From an uncultured Actinomycetes bacterium (GTDB lineage: Bacteria > Actinomycetota > Thermoleophilia > RBG-16-64-13): 39,318 nucleotides of DNA. Below are positions 7,299 to 15,560 of this stretch, one piece after another. Both the position numbers and the translations under genes were made by a program. Under the pieces are notes generated by a model. That model was not told the DNA's origin and searched no databases. It saw only the letters and a program-made list of their open reading frames with translations. Numbering within the stretch: position 1 is the stretch's first letter; the number at the start of each line of letters is the position of its first letter. The stretch is taken from contig CAIQPS010000098.1 of NCBI GenBank assembly GCA_903873715.1, positions 1-39,318 of the forward strand, written 5' to 3'.

Positions 7299-9356
7299 CT
7301 AGGAGCGCTCTTCCTCCAGGCCGGCGACAGCTTCGGCCAGCTCTTCCCACTCGGCGTTCGCAGCGACCAACTGCTCCTTCACCTTCGTGAGCTCCTCGCT
7401 GGTGGAGTACAGCAACTCGTAGTCGGACATGTGGGCGGGATCGCTCAGCAGCGCCGCCAGTTCGGTCTGCCGTTCCTCGAGGGTCACGACCGTCTTCTCG
7501 GCCTTGCGATAGCGGCGCTGCAGGTCCTTGCGCTCCTGGTAGCCGAGCTTCGAGGCTGCGGAGTCTGCGGCCCGTTTCGGCGCCGCGGGCGTGTCGGCCG
7601 CCGCAGGTGCGGCATGACCGGCGGCAGACTGGGCGGCGGGAGGAGCCGGGGCCGCAGCCTTGGCCTTCGCGGGGGACTCGGCCTGAGCCGGCGCAGGAGC
7701 AGCCGCCGCGGTCCCGAGGGCCTGCTGCGACTTCTTCCACAGGTAGTACTCCCAGTCGCCCGGATAGTGGGCCAACTTGCCGTCGCGGACCTCGATCACC
7801 TTCGTGCCGATGGCGTTGATGAGATGCCGGTCGTGGCTGATGAACACCACCGACCCCTCGAACTGCCGGAGAGCCTCCGTGAGGATGGCACGGGAATCCA
7901 TGTCGAGATGGTTGGTCGGCTCGTCCAGCAGGAGCAGCCCCGCCGGGTCCATGAGCATGCGGGCGAGAGCGAGCCTCGCCTTCTCCCCACCGGAAAGCAC
8001 GCCCACCTGCTTCTTGACGTCGTCCTCGTCGAAAAGGAACGTCCCCAGGTAGCTACGCACCTCGGGCAGGCGCCCTACGGGGCCTGCCACCTCCTCCATG
8101 GTCTTGAGCACGGTCGACCCGGGGTGCAGCACCTCGAGCTGATGCTGGGCGAAGTATTCCCGGCGCACGGCGTGGCCCAGTGCCACCGTCCCGGCGTCGG
8201 GCTCGATGACCCCGGCGAGCATCTTGAGCAGCGTTGACTTCCCGGCGCCGTTGGGGCCCACCAGGGCGATCTTCTCGCCGCGCTCCACCACCAGGTCGAG
8301 CTTCTTGTAGACGACGAGGCCGCCGTAGGCCTTCTTTGCGTGCTTGACCTCGGCCACCACCCGGCCGGTGCGCGGCGGCTGAGGGAAGCGGAACCTGATG
8401 GTCTTGCGCTCGAGCGAAGGCGCCTCGATGCGATCGGTCTTCTCCAGCATGCGGATGCGCGCCTGCACCTGCTTGGCCTTGGTGTTCTTGGCGCGGAAGC
8501 GGCGGATGAACGCCTCGGCCGACTCTATCTCCCGCTGCTGGTTCTTCGCCGCGTTGACCAGGGCCTCGTAGCGCTCGCGCTTCTCTTCCTCGTAGTGGTC
8601 GTAGCTGCCGGCGTAGAGGTCGATCTGCCCGCGGTCCAGGTCCGCGATGTGGGTGACCATGCGGTTGAGGAAATACCGGTCGTGGCTGATGACCACCAGC
8701 GCCCCGGTCCAGTTCATGAGGAAGTCCTCGAGCCAGATGAGGCTCTCCAGGTCCAGGTGGTTGGTCGGTTCGTCCATGAGCAGGAGGTCCGGCTGCTCGA
8801 GCAGGAGGCGGGCCAGGGCGACGCGCATGCGCCAACCACCGGACAGCTCCGCGATGGGCCGGTCGAAGTCGGTCTCCTTGAAGCCCATGCCGCGCAGGAT
8901 GGTCTGCGCCCTGGTCTCGAGCTCGTAGCCGTGGGCGTTCTCGAAGGCTGTCTGGAGGGCGCCCATCTCGTGAAGGAGCGCGTCGACGTCGGCCACCGGG
9001 GCCGGGCCCGAGCCGGCAGGCCCGTCGTAGTGCCCGCCTATCAGCTCGCCAAGTTCGGCGATGCGCCGCTCGGCGTCCAGGATCTCGAGGTGTGACGCCA
9101 GCACTTCTTCGATGACGGCGTGATCGGCGATCTCCTCGATCTCCTGGGGCAGGAAGCCGATGCGCAGGTCTTTGCGGGCCGATATCTCGCCGCCGTCCAG
9201 CGACATCTCCCCCACGATGATGCGCAGGAGCGTGGTCTTGCCCGCGCCGTTAGCCCCGACCAGGCCGATGCGCATGCCCGGCTTGACGTGCAGGCTGGCT
9301 TCGTCGAGCACGGTCTGGGTGCCGAACGATTTGGAGATGTCGGTGAGGTGCAGCAT
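7299..9356 (-). CDS. ABC-F family ATPase (Uup/EttA-like)
   Basis: A 685-residue protein with two ABC domains and no membrane segments. Walker A motifs are GANGAGKT (residues 34-41) and GPNGAGKST; the signatures are LSGGWRMRVALA and LSGGEKARLALA; both Walker B segments read LLLMDEPTNHLD or LLLLDEPTNHLD. ABC-F proteins act on the ribosome as translation factors, and some protect against antibiotics. The C-terminus adds an Ala/Pro-rich linker (about 547-603) and a charged coiled coil (about 604-685), as in Uup-type members. It lies 30 bases after mqnD but has its own extended -10 (TGGTATCCT). The exact subfamily, and any resistance role, cannot be settled from sequence reading. Confidence 0.93.
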   Translation of the reverse strand: MLHLTDISKSFGTQTVLDEASLHVKPGMRIGLVGANGAGKTTLLRIIVGEMSLDGGEISARKDLRIGFLPQEIEEIADHAVIEEVLASHLEILDAERRIAELGELIGGHYDGPAGSGPAPVADVDALLHEMGALQTAFENAHGYELETRAQTILRGMGFKETDFDRPIAELSGGWRMRVALARLLLEQPDLLLMDEPTNHLDLESLIWLEDFLMNWTGALVVISHDRYFLNRMVTHIADLDRGQIDLYAGSYDHYEEEKRERYEALVNAAKNQQREIESAEAFIRRFRAKNTKAKQVQARIRMLEKTDRIEAPSLERKTIRFRFPQPPRTGRVVAEVKHAKKAYGGLVVYKKLDLVVERGEKIALVGPNGAGKSTLLKMLAGVIEPDAGTVALGHAVRREYFAQHQLEVLHPGSTVLKTMEEVAGPVGRLPEVRSYLGTFLFDEDDVKKQVGVLSGGEKARLALARMLMDPAGLLLLDEPTNHLDMDSRAILTEALRQFEGSVVFISHDRHLINAIGTKVIEVRDGKLAHYPGDWEYYLWKKSQQALGTAAAAPAPAQAESPAKAKAAAPAPPAAQSAAGHAAPAAADTPAAPKRAADSAASKLGYQERKDLQRRYRKAEKTVVTLEERQTELAALLSDPAHMSDYELLYSTSEELTKVKEQLVAANAEWEELAEAVAGLEEERS

Positions 9357-9365
9357 GACCCGGGT

Positions 9366-9374
9366 AGGATACCA
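9366..9374 (-). promoter_or_regulatory. Extended -10 upstream of the ABC-F gene
   Basis: The minus strand reads TGGTATCCT, an extended -10 (TGnTATNNT). Nine bases separate it from the ATG at 9356, so the leader would be one to three bases. No Shine-Dalgarno lies between. It sits in the 30-base gap after mqnD and may give the ABC-F gene independent expression. Confidence 0.4.
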
Positions 9375-9386
9375 GCACCCCGCGTA

Positions 9387-10256
9387 TCAGCTATCCCAGA
9401 ACAGCCCCAGACCGGATGGCGCGACGAGCCCGCACTCGGCAGCCGAGCCGAGTAGATGCTCGATGGCCCTCTCCCCCTCGTCGCCGTAGTCGACGCTGGC
9501 CTCGTTCACGTACAGGTCGATGTGGGCTTGGCAGACCGCAGGGTCCATCTCCTGAGAGTGAGCCGCTATGTACTCGCGCGAGGCGTCCGGGTTCGCCCGG
9601 GCGTACAGCACGCTGTCCCGGATGGCCCGATCGATACCGCCCTGTGTCTCGCGATCCAACCGCCGCGACACCGCGATGCCCCCGAGCGGGATCGGCAGCC
9701 CCGTGGTCCGCTCCCACCACTCCCCCAGGTCTACGAGCCGGCGCAGCCCGTAGGAGCCGTAGGTGAAACGCCCTTCGTGGATGATCACCCCGGCGTCCAC
9801 TTCTCCGGAAGCCACCGCCGGCATGATGCGGTCGAAGGGCATGACCACCCTCCGTCTGCCGTCGCCTATGAACAGCCCCGACAGGAGCGCGGCCGTGGTC
9901 AACTCCCCGGGTATCGCCACCCGGGCTCGGCTCAGGTCGTCTGCGAGGGTCGCAGTGCCGCCGTTCGCGTCGGCCGGCCGGAACGACGAGTCCTTGCGGG
10001 CCACGATGAGCGGCCCCACACCCCGGCCGAGGGCGCCGCCGGAATGGAGCAGGGCGTAGCGGTCGCGCAGATGCCCGAACGCGTAGAACGAGACCTTGAT
10101 GACGTCGGCCTCACCCGCCGCCGCCAGCCCGTTGAGGGTGTCGATGTCCTCCAGCCGCTCGACCACCGGCGGAGCGTCCGGCAGGAGCCCTTGCGTCCAG
10201 GCGTGGAAGATGAAGGTGTCGTTGGGACAGGGGGAATAGGCCAGGCGCAGCGGCAT
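9387..10256 (-). CDS. mqnD: 1,4-dihydroxy-6-naphthoate synthase (futalosine pathway)
   Basis: A 289-residue protein beginning MPLRLAYSPCPNDTFIF, the diagnostic MqnD N-terminus. MqnD converts cyclic dehypoxanthine futalosine to 1,4-dihydroxy-6-naphthoate in the chorismate-to-menaquinone futalosine pathway. It has a periplasmic-binding-protein-like fold; YSPCPNDTF and GVIIHEGRFTYG are conserved parts of the active cleft. The ATG at 10256 lies one base after the mqnB stop. A GTG at 10268 is in frame, would overlap mqnB and adds only four residues, so I prefer the ATG. Pairing with mqnB strongly supports the function. mqnA, mqnC and the later genes are not in the window. Confidence 0.92.
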   Translation of the reverse strand: MPLRLAYSPCPNDTFIFHAWTQGLLPDAPPVVERLEDIDTLNGLAAAGEADVIKVSFYAFGHLRDRYALLHSGGALGRGVGPLIVARKDSSFRPADANGGTATLADDLSRARVAIPGELTTAALLSGLFIGDGRRRVVMPFDRIMPAVASGEVDAGVIIHEGRFTYGSYGLRRLVDLGEWWERTTGLPIPLGGIAVSRRLDRETQGGIDRAIRDSVLYARANPDASREYIAAHSQEMDPAVCQAHIDLYVNEASVDYGDEGERAIEHLLGSAAECGLVAPSGLGLFWDS

Positions 10257-10257
10257 G

Positions 10258-11166
10258 TCAGGCGTCACCGCCCGGTCCCGCTTCTTGAGCCGGGAGCGGC
10301 AGCTTCTGCAGCGAGTCCACTATGGCCCGCGTGGCCCACGACGCCGCCGCCACGGCGCGCCGCACCTGCCAGCGCGCTCGGTCCCGGTCGCCCACCAGGT
10401 TGCTGATGCCGCGCACCTCCAGGAACGGCACACCATACAGCGCGCAGATATGCGCGGCGGCGGCGCCTTCCATGGACTCCGCCAAGGCCTCCCAACGCTC
10501 CGCCAGAGCCGATGCCTCGGCGGTGACGCCCGTGACCTGCGAAGCCGTGATGCACGGCCCCGCGAAGACCCGCGGATGTTGTTCGGGCCGTACGGCGGCC
10601 AGAGCGCTCGTCTCGTCGTGGGTGGCGGCCTCGGACACCACCTGCAGAGCGGCCTTCACCAGCCCGCCGTCGGCCGGGAACACCCCTCCGGTCTCGGCTC
10701 CATCCAGCAGCGCTATCGGCCAGCCGAGTTCGCGGGCGGACAACCAGCCGAAGGGGCTGGAACTGCCGGTGTCGGAGTAGGCCTCCCTGGTGGCGATCAC
10801 CACATCCCCGATCTCCGCGGGGACGAACTCGCCCACAGCCGGAAGTGCCCCCGCGATACCGGCCTGGAGCACCAGGCGCGGCCGCGGCCTCATCACCTGC
10901 AGGAGGCAGGTGAGCAGATGGGCTGCGTTCACCTTGTCTATCCCGCTGACGGCCAGCACCACCCGGCACCCCGGGGCGGACGCGTGCGGGTCCGCGCTGA
11001 GCGGCGCCAACTCTCCCAGAAGCACGCGCTTGCCGGCCACGAGGAACTCGCCCCCGTCGCGGAGGGCGGGAGCGAGCATGGCCGCCTCGATGTCGGTGGC
11101 CACCAGCAGCACCACCTCGCAACCGAGGGTGGCCGCCCACAGGCCTTCAGTATCGAGAGAATCCAA
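10258..11166 (-). CDS. mqnB: Futalosine hydrolase
   Basis: A 302-residue protein of the nucleoside phosphorylase/hydrolase fold. The MEGAAAAHICA segment carries the conserved Met-Glu pair, and RGISNLVGDRDR carries the usual RGISN motif with a catalytic Asp. MqnB removes hypoxanthine from futalosine, giving dehypoxanthine futalosine. Assignment as MqnB rather than a 5'-methylthioadenosine nucleosidase rests on adjacency to mqnD. The first 16 residues before VVLLVATDIEAAML are not family-like, so the start may be slightly downstream. It begins 13 bases after the E2 stop, as if carried on the dehydrogenase transcript. Confidence 0.87.
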   Translation of the reverse strand: MDSLDTEGLWAATLGCEVVLLVATDIEAAMLAPALRDGGEFLVAGKRVLLGELAPLSADPHASAPGCRVVLAVSGIDKVNAAHLLTCLLQVMRPRPRLVLQAGIAGALPAVGEFVPAEIGDVVIATREAYSDTGSSSPFGWLSARELGWPIALLDGAETGGVFPADGGLVKAALQVVSEAATHDETSALAAVRPEQHPRVFAGPCITASQVTGVTAEASALAERWEALAESMEGAAAAHICALYGVPFLEVRGISNLVGDRDRARWQVRRAVAAASWATRAIVDSLQKLPLPAQEAGPGGDA

Positions 11167-11179
11167 AGGTCGGTCCGTC

Positions 11180-12658
11180 TCAGGCTCCTTCCAGAAGCAG
11201 CAGGTCCGGGTCCTCCAGATAGCTGATCACCAGGTTGAGGAAGCGCGCCGCCTCCGCGCCGTCCACCAGGCGGTGGTCGAAGGTGAGCGCGAGGGGCATC
11301 ATCAGCCGGACGGCCACCTTGCCGTCGCGCACCACCGGGGTCTCCCGGACCCGGCCCATCCCCAGGATGGCCACTTCCGGATAGTTGATCACCGGTGTCG
11401 CATACAGGCTGCCGATGGCCCCATAGTTGCTGATGCTGAACGTCCCGCCCCGGAAGCCCTGCATGTCGATGGCCCGCTCGTCCGCCTTGTCGACCAGGTC
11501 GACGATCTCCTCGGCTATCTGGAAGATGCTCTTGCGGTCGGCGTCCTTGATGTTGGGGACCATCAGCCCGTACTTCGTGTCGATGGCGATGCCGATGTTG
11601 TAGTAGCGCTTGAGCAGGAACTCTTCGCCCGATTCGTCGAGCAGCGCGTTGAGCCTGGGGAACCGCTTCAGCGAAGCAGTCACCGCTTTCACCACGAAGG
11701 CGAGGTACGTGAGCCGGATGCCCCGCTCCGCCGCCAGCGTGCGCTCCTTCTCCCGGATGCGCTTGATGATGGTGACGTCGGCCTCGTCCATGGTGGTGAC
11801 CTGAGCCTGCTTGGAGACGGCCTCGGCCATCCGCTTGGCCATGCTGCGCCGCACCCCGCGGAAGGGCACCCGTTCCACCGGCCCGTGGCCGTCACTCTCG
11901 ATGGTGCCGCCCAGGACGGGCGCCGGAGGCGCCTCCTCTTCGCGGCCCGCGGCCGGCGCCGTCGGGGCCGGAGTCGCAGCCGGGGCAGCCGCAGCCGCTC
12001 CTTGCGCCGGGACCGCCCGCGCCCGGGGCGCCGCGGCGGCGATGGTCTCCCCGTAGGCGAGAGCCTCCGCGAGATCTTCAACGTCCTGCTTGAGGATGCG
12101 CCCTCCCTGCCCGGTGCCCCGCAGGGTCCTCAGGTCGATGCCCAACTCCTTGGCCAGGGCCCTCACCGAAGGCATGGCCAGGATCTCGGGCTCCTCGGTG
12201 GCGGGCGGCGGCGCAGGCTGCGCGGGCGCCTCCTCCTCTTCGTCCGGGGCCTCCTCGAGGCGGCCCACGACTGAGCCGGTGTAGGGCACGTCGTCGGGCG
12301 CGGGCTTGGGCGCGGGCTTGGGCGGTGCGGTCGGCGCGGACACGGGGGCGGGCGTAGGCGCGGCCGGCGGTCTCGGCGCCGCTGCTGGCGTGGGCGCCGC
12401 CGGCGCAGCCTGCGGCGCGGCCCCGTCGTCGATGGTCACCAACACGTCTCCGACGTTCACGATGTCACCCTCGGCCGCATGCAGCTTGACGACCCTGCCC
12501 GCCCGGGGCGACGGCATCTCGACCACCGCTTTGTCCGTCTCCATCTCGGCGACGGTCTGGTCCTGGGCTATCCGGTCGCCCTCCTTGACCTTCCAGGACA
12601 GCAACTCGCCCTCGGTGATGCCCTCTCCGATGTCCGGGAACTTGAACTCGAACGCCAT
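11180..12658 (-). CDS. pdhC: 2-oxo acid dehydrogenase E2 (dihydrolipoamide acyltransferase)
   Basis: A 492-residue E2 with one lipoyl domain (MAFEFKFPDIGEGITEGEL onward; lipoyl-lysine Lys43 in ETDKAVVEM). A long Pro/Ala linker leads to an E1/E3-binding domain (MPSVRALAKELGIDL ... GRILKQDVEDL) and, after another Ala/Pro linker, the catalytic domain with DHRLVDG (His462, Asp466) near the C-terminus. It transfers the acyl group from E1 to coenzyme A. Pyruvate versus branched-chain 2-oxo acids cannot be decided here, so pdhC is provisional and bkdB is equally possible. The start follows the nitroreductase stop by eight bases. No E3 (lipoamide dehydrogenase) gene is in the window. Confidence 0.92.
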   Translation of the reverse strand: MAFEFKFPDIGEGITEGELLSWKVKEGDRIAQDQTVAEMETDKAVVEMPSPRAGRVVKLHAAEGDIVNVGDVLVTIDDGAAPQAAPAAPTPAAAPRPPAAPTPAPVSAPTAPPKPAPKPAPDDVPYTGSVVGRLEEAPDEEEEAPAQPAPPPATEEPEILAMPSVRALAKELGIDLRTLRGTGQGGRILKQDVEDLAEALAYGETIAAAAPRARAVPAQGAAAAAPAATPAPTAPAAGREEEAPPAPVLGGTIESDGHGPVERVPFRGVRRSMAKRMAEAVSKQAQVTTMDEADVTIIKRIREKERTLAAERGIRLTYLAFVVKAVTASLKRFPRLNALLDESGEEFLLKRYYNIGIAIDTKYGLMVPNIKDADRKSIFQIAEEIVDLVDKADERAIDMQGFRGGTFSISNYGAIGSLYATPVINYPEVAILGMGRVRETPVVRDGKVAVRLMMPLALTFDHRLVDGAEAARFLNLVISYLEDPDLLLLEGA

Positions 12659-12666
12659 CTGATCCC

Positions 12667-13401
12667 TCACTCGCTCGGGGCGTGGCGGGCCACGTTGCCC
12701 ATACGCAGCTTCCGTATCTGTTTGCGCACTTCGTCGTCGCTCAGGAACATCCCTTCTCCCGACCCGTCGACGTGCACGATCTCGTCGAGATGGCGCATGA
12801 GCTTGGCCGGAGGGCCCTCTTCCAAGCCGCTGTAGCCGACAGCCAGCATCTCGTAAGGGTAGATGAACTCCGGCAATCCCAGATACTGCTTGATGAGTGC
12901 CTGAGGCCGGTCGTTCTTGACCGCCGACACCGGCTGGGCGCCCAACCCGACGCTCTCGAGCCCCAGCCATAGGTAGGCGAAGGCGTCGGCGAGGGAGGTC
13001 TCGAAGATGGACTCCCCCTTCTGCCGGCAAAACCGGGCGTTCATCGGCAGCCCTGCCTTGCGCCGGGTGTCCCCCACGATGAGGATGTACACCGGCGCCG
13101 CCGGGCACGCCACCCGGCCCCGGTCCTCGAGCGTCCAGGCGGGCCCTTGCCAGGCCTCGCGCGTGGCCTCGAGCACGTAGAAGTCGTCCTCGATCCAATC
13201 GTCGATGATGCGCTTGACCGCGGCCCGTTTCTCGGGGTCCGTGAGGACCAGGAACTCGGCCGGCTGCATGTTGAAGCCACTCGGGGCCCAGCGGGCCACT
13301 TCCAGCGCCTTCTCCAGGTCCTCCATGGGAACCGGGTCGGGCCGGAGGACCCGTATGGTCCGCCGGCTCTTCGCCAGCCTGAGGAGTTCGTCGTAGTGCA
13401 T
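12667..13401 (-). CDS. Nitroreductase-family flavoprotein
   Basis: A 244-residue protein with the nitroreductase FMN-binding start (SRRTIRVLRPDPVP, residues 12-25). It continues with EVARWAPSGFNMQPAEFLVL and ends with a C-terminal ESVGLGAQPVSAV / GLPEFIYPYEMLAVGY section. Family members reduce quinones, nitro groups or enones with NAD(P)H, and others dehydrogenate peptides or halotyrosines; the substrate here is unknown. It starts 11 bases after the E1beta stop, behind a GGGGGCTGGG stretch. Its position between E1beta and E2 is unusual and suggests co-expression with the dehydrogenase complex. The region between about residues 75 and 130 is longer than in the shortest family members. Confidence 0.85.
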   Translation of the reverse strand: MHYDELLRLAKSRRTIRVLRPDPVPMEDLEKALEVARWAPSGFNMQPAEFLVLTDPEKRAAVKRIIDDWIEDDFYVLEATREAWQGPAWTLEDRGRVACPAAPVYILIVGDTRRKAGLPMNARFCRQKGESIFETSLADAFAYLWLGLESVGLGAQPVSAVKNDRPQALIKQYLGLPEFIYPYEMLAVGYSGLEEGPPAKLMRHLDEIVHVDGSGEGMFLSDDEVRKQIRKLRMGNVARHAPSE

Positions 13402-13412
13402 CCCAGCCCCCT

Positions 13413-14393
13413 CTAGAACTTGAGCAGCGCCTTGGCGGCGTCCACCACCATCCCCGCATCCGGCTGATAGTAGTCTTCCAGTCTCCCCAGCGGCGGCATG
13501 GTGTCGAACCCGGTGATCCGCACGACCGGCGCCTCCAGATGCAGCACGGCCCGCTCCATGATCTGCGCCGATATCTCCGCCCCGAAGCCGCACGACCTGG
13601 GGGCCTCGTGCACGATGATGGCCCTCCCGGTCTTGCGAACGCTCGCCACCACCGTCTCGTAGTCGAACGGCGACAGCGTCCGCACGTCGATGACCTCGGC
13701 CTTGGCCACCGCCTCCGCTTCCAGCTTCTGGGCCGCGTCCTTGATGGTGCGCACGTGGGCCCCCCAGGCGATGAGGGTCAGGTCGGTGCCCTCCTGTACC
13801 ACCCGCGCCTTCCCGAGCGGGATTGTGTACGGCTCCTCAGGCACCTCGGTCTTGATGGCCCGGTACACCCGCGCCGGCTCGAAGAAGACCACCGGGTCGG
13901 GATCGGCCAGGGCCGCACTCAGAAGCCCCTTGGCCTCGTAAGGATCGGCGGGGATCACCACCTTGAGTCCGGGCACGTGAGCGAACACGGCCTCCATGCT
14001 CTCCGAATGATGCTCGAGCGCCCGGATACCGCCGCCGTAGGGCATGCGCACCACCAGCGGCACCGTGAACTCGCCGCGGCTGCGGTTGCGCATCCGGGCC
14101 GCGTGGCATACCAGCTGGTCGTACGCAGGATAGACGAACCCCGAGAACTGGATCTCGGCCACCGGGTGATAGCCGGCGATGGCCATCCCTATCGCCATGC
14201 CCACGATGCCCGACTCGGCCAGGGGCGTGTCGATCACCCGCTGGTCCCCGAAGCGCTGGATGAGGCCGTCCGTGACCCGGAACACCCCGCCATCGCGCCC
14301 GACATCCTCGCCCATGATGACCATCTTCGGATCGCGGTCCATGGCCTGCTGAAGGGCCTGGTCTATGGCGTCCACCATGTTCAGGCGCGCCAT
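13413..14393 (-). CDS. pdhB: 2-oxo acid dehydrogenase E1 component, beta subunit
   Basis: A 326-residue transketolase-like E1beta. It opens MARLNMVDAIDQALQQAM, with MGEDVGRDGGVFRVTDGL and DTPLAESGIVGMAIGMA next. The C-terminal transketolase domain contains IIVHEAPRSCGFGAEISA and IMERAVLHLEAPVVRITG. With E1alpha it forms the heterotetrameric thiamine-diphosphate decarboxylase that acylates the lipoyl group of E2. One base separates its ATG from the E1alpha stop, so translation is coupled. The name pdhB follows operon convention; branched-chain specificity (bkdA2) is not excluded. Confidence 0.93.
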   Translation of the reverse strand: MARLNMVDAIDQALQQAMDRDPKMVIMGEDVGRDGGVFRVTDGLIQRFGDQRVIDTPLAESGIVGMAIGMAIAGYHPVAEIQFSGFVYPAYDQLVCHAARMRNRSRGEFTVPLVVRMPYGGGIRALEHHSESMEAVFAHVPGLKVVIPADPYEAKGLLSAALADPDPVVFFEPARVYRAIKTEVPEEPYTIPLGKARVVQEGTDLTLIAWGAHVRTIKDAAQKLEAEAVAKAEVIDVRTLSPFDYETVVASVRKTGRAIIVHEAPRSCGFGAEISAQIMERAVLHLEAPVVRITGFDTMPPLGRLEDYYQPDAGMVVDAAKALLKF

Positions 14394-14394
14394 G

Positions 14395-15522
14395 TCACAC
14401 CCCCTCCGCCGGCTCGTTCGCCGACGTACCCCCAGCCCCGCCCGAGGTTCCGCCCGCCAGCCGGACTCGGAGCGCGGCCTCCTGCTCGAGCAGGGGCGCC
14501 GTCTTCTCTGCGTACACGTGGGCGAAGATCTCCTCGGGCCCCGGCGGATCCAGGGCCTCGAAGGCGGCCACCGCCTCCGCCACCTGCCGGTCGGCCTCGG
14601 CCAGCACCTCTGCCTCCCCCGCCTCGTCGAGGAGCCCGTTGGCGCGCATGTAGCGGGCCAGTCTCTCGATGGGGTCGCGGCCGCGCCAGGGGGCCACTTC
14701 CTCGTCCTCGCGATAGCGCCGGGCGTCGTCGGAAGTGGTGTGGTCGGTCACCCTATAGGTCAGGGCCTCGATGAGCGTGGGCTCGCCGCTGGTCCGGGCC
14801 CGCTCGAGCGCCTCCGAGACGGCCCGGTAGACAGCGAACACGTCGTTCCCGTCCACCTGCACCCCGAACATCCCGAACGCCAGCGCCTTCTGCGCCACGG
14901 TGGGCGATGCCGTCTGCCGGGTGAACGGCACGGAGATGGCGTACTGGTTGTTCTGACAGAAGAACACGACAGGCGCCTGGAAGACCCCGGCCATGTTCAT
15001 GGCCTCGCTGAAGTCCCCCTCGGAGGTCGCCCCCTCGCCGAAGATGGTGAGCACCGCCGCGTCCTCGGCGGACGCCTTCATCGCCCACCCTATGCCGACC
15101 GCGTGCAGCATGTGCGTCCCCACCGGGATGGCCACGGGAAGCGTCCGCAGCTCCTTGGGGAACTTCCCGCCCCGCTCGTCCCCACCCCAGAACTGGAGCA
15201 GCTGCGCGATGGGGATGCCCCGCAGCAGCAAGGCGCCGGTCTCCCTGAAGGCCGGGACCAGCCAGTCGGTGGCGCGCAGCGCGAAGGCTGCGCCCACATG
15301 CGCGCCCTCTTGGCCGGCCACCCGGGCGAAGGTCCCCAGCCGGCCCTGACGCTGCAGTTTGAACATGCGCTCGTCGACCTGCCGGGTGAGCACCATGTGC
15401 GCGTAGAGGCGCTTGATGTCGCCGGGCGAAAGAGAGGGCATCAACCCCTGGTCGACGGTGCCGTCTTCGCCCAGCACCTCGATGCGTTCTATGGAGTACG
15501 AGACCAGCGGACGGACAGGCAA
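14395..15522 (-). CDS. pdhA: 2-oxo acid dehydrogenase E1 component, alpha subunit
   Basis: A 375-residue E1alpha. LYAHMVLTRQVDERMFKLQRQ near the N-terminus resembles Bacillus-type PdhA. The thiamine-diphosphate/Mg site is visible as FGEGATSEGDFSEAMNMA, followed by NNQYAISVPF, and the variable loop with YRVTDHTTSDDARRYR is present. It starts at TTG (15522): GGAGG at 15530-15534 lies seven bases upstream on the minus strand, and no ATG fits better. The first 30 residues match E1alpha sequences that open with an extended arm. It is the first dehydrogenase gene, 38 bases after the alcohol dehydrogenase. Substrate (pyruvate or branched-chain 2-oxo acid) is undecided. Confidence 0.92.
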   Translation of the reverse strand: MPVRPLVSYSIERIEVLGEDGTVDQGLMPSLSPGDIKRLYAHMVLTRQVDERMFKLQRQGRLGTFARVAGQEGAHVGAAFALRATDWLVPAFRETGALLLRGIPIAQLLQFWGGDERGGKFPKELRTLPVAIPVGTHMLHAVGIGWAMKASAEDAAVLTIFGEGATSEGDFSEAMNMAGVFQAPVVFFCQNNQYAISVPFTRQTASPTVAQKALAFGMFGVQVDGNDVFAVYRAVSEALERARTSGEPTLIEALTYRVTDHTTSDDARRYREDEEVAPWRGRDPIERLARYMRANGLLDEAGEAEVLAEADRQVAEAVAAFEALDPPGPEEIFAHVYAEKTAPLLEQEAALRVRLAGGTSGGAGGTSANEPAEGV

Positions 15523-15529
15523 CCCACCC

Positions 15530-15534
15530 CCTCC
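15530..15534 (-). promoter_or_regulatory. Shine-Dalgarno that fixes the TTG start of E1alpha
   Basis: GGAGG within AAAGGAGGGGGTGGG on the minus strand, seven bases before TTG at 15522. It is one of the best ribosome-binding sites in the window and is the reason for choosing a non-ATG start. Confidence 0.75.
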
Positions 15535-15560
15535 TTTCAGGCGCTACTCATCTCTGAAGG

